DNA from: Cannabis sativa
Taxonomy: Eukaryota; Streptophyta; Magnoliopsida; Rosales; Cannabaceae
Reading direction: 5' to 3'
Length of the DNA: 64,000 nt
NCBI RefSeq assembly: GCF_029168945.1
Contig: NC_083604.1
Location: 9,540,812 to 9,604,811 of the forward strand
Position 1 is the first letter of the stretch, and each line of letters begins with the position of its first letter. Below the pieces are notes generated by a model that worked only from the letters and a program-made list of their open reading frames with translations, was not told where the DNA came from and did no database searches. This document shows, piece by piece, positions 60,192 to 64,000 of the stretch. Made by a program: the position numbers and the translations under genes.

Positions 60192-63050
60192 TGTAATACC
60201 CTAGAATTATGAAATGGATTAGAAAAACCCTAATTAGATAATTATGTATTATTGAGAAATTATATTATTATATAATTTAATATATGAGAATTTATATGAT
60301 TTATGCTATGTTAAGACCCCGTTGGTGAGCCAGGGGCATTTTAGTAATTTTGACCCGAGAAGGGTAAAATAGTAGAATTAATATATTTACGTGCTTATAG
60401 AACTATATTATTATATAGTATGCATGTGTTGTCCTTTCAGGTGTGTTCTGACAGGTTGGCGCGGTATAGTCACAATCGGGTATTTCGGGCCGAATTGGGT
60501 TTGGGCCTGAAATGCAATTTGAATTGAGATATATAGCATTTTTATTTATTAGTTATAATCTAAAAATTATGTTGGGTTTATATAAGAATGAAATGACATT
60601 TTTTGTTTCATGCATATGCTTCATTTAGGCCCCAGGGGCAATTTGGTCATTTTGACCATTTGACTCACTTTTGCAACAAAATGAATTTTTGGTAAAATAG
60701 AAAACTCATTTTCTGATTTTCTAGCCCTAACCGAACACCCCTCTTTCTCTTTCAAATTCTCACTTTGTTAATCTTCTTCAATTGGATTTTTGGGAATTTG
60801 GCTTGGATTTTGGAGTTCATTTTTGGTGTTAGAAGCTTGGGATTCTCGTAAGCTTCTAAGTTGTTTCTTTCTATGAATTTCTCTTCTGTTATTTGAGATT
60901 TAGAAAGCATGTTTTTTTTGATTGAATATGCTCTTGAATGCATGTTTGTGGAAGTTTGATGAATTATGTGTTTTATGCATGGTTGTGTTGACAAAAGAAT
61001 TGATATTGCTCTTGGTATGCTTTGGATGAGATTTTAAAGACTTGATTTTGTGTTCGAATCTGTTTATAGGTTCTGATTTTAGTTGTGTAGAGCAAGCTTG
61101 AGTTCATGGAACTCAAGCTTAGAGCTTTAATGACACTTTTTGATTCTTAGTGAAATTATTGTGTTTGAGCTGTGGAATATGTTTATTATGTCATATAATG
61201 ATGCTCTGGAAAGTTTGGTGGTGTTTGGGGAAATTTGAGTAGGTTATGGGGGCTTAAAGATTGAGATTTTTCGTGTTGTTGCTGCCCAGACAACCGGAAT
61301 TCCGGTTGGTTCAGGGCTGTTCCAACCGGAATTTCGGTTGGCTGTATCGGGGAAAATGGTGAATTTTGTTTTGGCCATAACTTTTGACTCGGGACTCCAT
61401 TTTGGGAGTTCTTTATATCGTTGGAAAGCTCATTTCGAGCTCTATGTGATTATCTATATTTAAGATGCCATGATTATATTTAAGGAATTTGGAATTGGGG
61501 GTTAACCCTTTTTGTATAAATCCTGATATTGTGACTAGGATTACCGGCACCTGGGGATTTGGAATCTCTTCTTTTGCGGGACAACAGGTAAGACAGTAGT
61601 TGCACGTAGAGATATGCACGGTGGTACTTATATTGAATATTATATTGGTGATAAATTAGAAATCGAGATTAGGGTTATTACCCTAAAGTGAGGGGTTTAA
61701 TGGCTTAGGGTTATTACCCTAGTAATTATTAATGTGTAAATGCTATGCCATGCTAAATATATTGTAATAAAAAATTATGCGCACAAGGCATTATTAAGTT
61801 AGACTCGGTAAATTAGTACCTTGAGTTTGATAGTAATGCGGTCTAGGGTTATTACCTAGTATTTATGTGAAGGTAAGAAAGCGATGATGTACAATAATAT
61901 TGCTAATCAAGTGAAAGCATGAATTAGGGTTATTAATCTCTATAAGTGTTATTTTGAGCATGCAATAATATGTTATATGAGAGACTATTTAGTATGCAAG
62001 TTAGGGTTATTATCCTAAGATTTTATATGTTATAGTGTATATGGAATGTATGTATATATATATCAAGAGTTATGTGTATAAGACATAACTTGGTTGGACC
62101 TGGTATATATTATCAGGATAAACCACTGAAAGAACGTAATGTATAGATTACGTAAATATATATGAATAGGGTTATGCGAGCAAGGCATAACCAGGTTAGA
62201 CTCGGTAATTATAACCGAGATAAACCTTACTAAGTCCTTATTGTAAATAGATGTTGGAGTGTAACACGTAGGTCTATGCCATATAGACATATATAGACGT
62301 GTGAGAGAAACACATAGGTCTATGCCAAATAGACATATATAGGCGTGTGAGCGTAATACGCAGGTCTATAGTAAATAGACAAATAGTGCAGTGGCACCAT
62401 TAATTATGTAATATATATATTGAGATTAAGGATTATGTGTTCAAGACATAATTAGGTTGGACTCGGTAACCAGAACCGAGATGAACTATTCTAAGGCCTT
62501 ATGGTATTTAGACGTGTGAGCGCAACACGTAGGTCTACGCCACGTAGACATAAATAGGCGTGTGAGCGTAACATGCAGGTCTGTGATATGCAAGCATATG
62601 AGATTGGCATTATTGTTTATATAGTATGATAAACATGTTATTGATGTTTTATACTGTCTTGCTGGGCTTGGCTCACGGGTGCTCTACTGTGCAGGCAAGG
62701 GTAAGATTATTGCTGATCAGCCATGAGTGCAGGAGCTGGATGAAGAATGTACATGTCCGGGCCATATCAGACCAAGCGGGTTGGGGTCTACCAGTGTTGT
62801 GTTTTTGAAACTCTATTTTGCCGCTTAGGCCGACCAAAAGGAAAGGACTTGTAATAATATTTTGTAAATGTTTTTGGGATCCCAACATCTGTAACTTTCA
62901 GTTTATAAATTTTAAAGTATTACAAGTTTATTTTCATTCCTATTGTTATTAAAGTTTAAATTCCGTGCCATTTTTATTAGTAATCCCGTTTAGGGGATTA
63001 GGGCTTAATAAGTTACTTGGGTAGCGTGCCTAATTATTTAGGGTGTTACA
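60192..63050 (+). repeat. 3' LTR of Tekay-type element (2.86 kb)
   Basis: Starts tgtaatacc after the polypurine tract aggagggggtaat and ends gggtgttaca before the cattg duplication. It carries the 18-bp palindrome caaccggaattccggttg (61291-61308) and five 46-bp units between 62248 and 62590. Confidence 0.95.
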
Positions 63051-63055
63051 CATTG

Positions 63056-63686
63056 CATGAGCTAAGTCAGGCAGGGCCGGCCCAAGCATTTTGGGGGCCT
63101 TGTGCGAAATTTTAAAATTGGGCCCTTTAGAAAAAAAAAAAAACCATGTACATTAAAACTACAATTCTATTAGGAGCTTTTTTTTAAAAAAAAATTGCTT
63201 CATAAATTTTCAATTAATTTTTTTATTATTTATGTATAAATAATAGGAAAAAAAGCAAAAAAAAAAAAAATAGGCCTTTTTTTTCAAAAAAAAAAAAATG
63301 GGCCTCAGAAAAATGGGGGCCTTGTGAAATGGCCCAAGCTGCGCAATGCTTGGGCCGGCCCTGAAGTCAGGTCTTGAACACACCATGGAGTACATGAGAC
63401 TCCCAACACAACTTGCATAAGGAACATTGCTCATCTTGGCTCTTTCTGCATCTTTTTTTGGTGACTGAGATGCAGTCAACTTGAAGTGTTGAGCAAGTTG
63501 TGTTGCAACAGGTTTGCACTTACCATGTCAAACTTGTTCAATACTTTCTGCAGGTAGGCAGCTTGAGAAAGTACTATCATGCCAGGTCCAGGTCTCTTTG
63601 TGTCTATCCCAGGAATTCTCTTTGCTTTGCCCAGATCTTTCATCTCAAACTCATCACTGAGTTTCCTTTTCAGCTTGTCAATCTCT
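63056..63686 (-). pseudogene. Copia RT thumb (right half of split copia)
   Basis: Reading the minus strand from 63686 downward: QEIDKLKRKLSDEFEMKDLG, IPGIDTKRPGPGMIVLSQAA, then YASCVGSLMYSMVCSRPDLA once the MITE at 63072-63363 is mentally skipped. It joins, across the gypsy element, to the RNase H fragment at 49157. Fingers and palm of the RT lie beyond the LTR at 63687 and outside the window. Confidence 0.85.
63072..63363. mobile_element. hAT MITE in copia RT
   Basis: 292 bp with 19-bp perfect terminal inverted repeats (cagggccggcccaagcatt). Target duplications aagtcagg lie at 63064-63071 and 63364-63371. Confidence 0.94.
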
Positions 63687-64000
63687 TGTTGGGTTTTATG
63701 CCCTAAATAAAACTCCATTTCAATGTAATCTCTATTATTCAATATCAATAAAGAAACATCAGTATTTTTCACTCATTTGTGTGTTATTTGGTTCATGTTA
63801 TCAATTGCTTGTCTATTTGATTTATAAATTCATCCAAACCCTTTTCACATTTATATTCTTATTTATTGTGTCGTCAGCACAGTGGAAAGTAATCAAGATT
63901 ATGTGATTAAAGACATATTCTTAGATTTATCAGAACACAAGGTTTAACTGATATGACAATCTACAACATAGTTTACTTGCACCTTGGATAAGTGCTATGT
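63687..64000 (+). repeat. Partial LTR of family A, start only
   Basis: Starts tgttgggttttatgccctaa, the sense-strand start of family A, and runs off the window. It interrupts the copia RT frame directly before IDKLKRK. The left flank is tctct; the matching right flank is not in the window. Confidence 0.8.

Larger units (their letters stand above)
49158..63050 (+). mobile_element. Tekay/Del-type chromovirus (gypsy), 13.9 kb, inactive
   Basis: It is flanked by the 5-bp duplication cattg (49153-49157 and 63051-63055), bounded by LTRs, and followed inside the 5' LTR by the primer-binding site tggtatcagaatgcc. Its pol has RNase H, integrase and a C-terminal chromodomain (KVLWRNSKVEETTWEPETDM). 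Tekay/Del elements are gypsy chromoviruses with long LTRs, and the chromodomain supports this assignment. The protease and most of RT are missing, gag is internally shortened, and a 4.9-kb LTR element sits inside, so it is dead. LTR divergence looks modest. Confidence 0.88.

Overview
This is nuclear DNA of a seed plant, almost certainly a eudicot. The two intact genes have plant-type introns and are closest to plant families. The rest is AT-rich and filled with plant transposable elements: copia and Tekay-type gypsy LTR elements, a Cassandra 5S-derived LTR, MULEs, hAT MITEs and a tRNA-derived SINE. I cannot name the species from the sequence alone.

Only two convincing host genes are present, both on the + strand at 37-47 kb. 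The first (coding 38135-40624, six coding exons, 402 residues) is a CTD/SCP-type protein phosphatase with the DxDxT catalytic motif rebuilt across an exon junction. The second (coding 41786-46862, 22 exons, 606 residues) is ASY1, the meiotic chromosome-axis HORMA protein. Its first coding exon is only the ATG, it has a 13-nt micro-exon, and its intron 20 has a GC-AG boundary. A third, doubtful host fragment on the minus strand near 29.7 kb is separated from possible upstream sequence by a copia insertion.

Region by region: 1-6.1 kb holds a LINE RNase H remnant, an LTR with a broken gag leader, a solo LTR inserted in a 180-bp tandem repeat, and a truncated LTR. 6.2-8.6 kb is a decayed MULE transposase. 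11.2-13.2 kb is a decayed copia gag end with its LTR and primer-binding site. 13-22.4 kb is AT-rich and holds MITEs, a 1.5-kb foldback Mutator-like element and a Cassandra LTR. 23.5-29.1 kb has truncated and solo LTRs of one copia-like family, one with a 2.1-kb LTR nested in it. 29.9-35.9 kb is a copia element (minus strand) carrying two separate hAT MITEs, each with 8-bp target duplications.

47.8-64 kb is a nest. A minus-strand copia pol is split by a 13.9-kb Tekay-type gypsy element with 2.6-2.9-kb LTRs. That element contains a 4.9-kb non-autonomous LTR element with one 406-461-residue ORF. A hAT MITE and another LTR also interrupt the copia. Target duplications support each insertion inside the nest, apart from the LTR running off the right edge.

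The most unusual signals are: 16-20-bp perfect palindromes with AACCGG half-sites shared by LTRs of otherwise unrelated elements; the non-autonomous element, with a W-box array and a same-length (386 bp) inverted segment in its 5' LTR; and the odd exon structure of ASY1. None amounts to a clearly new defence-like or metabolic system.
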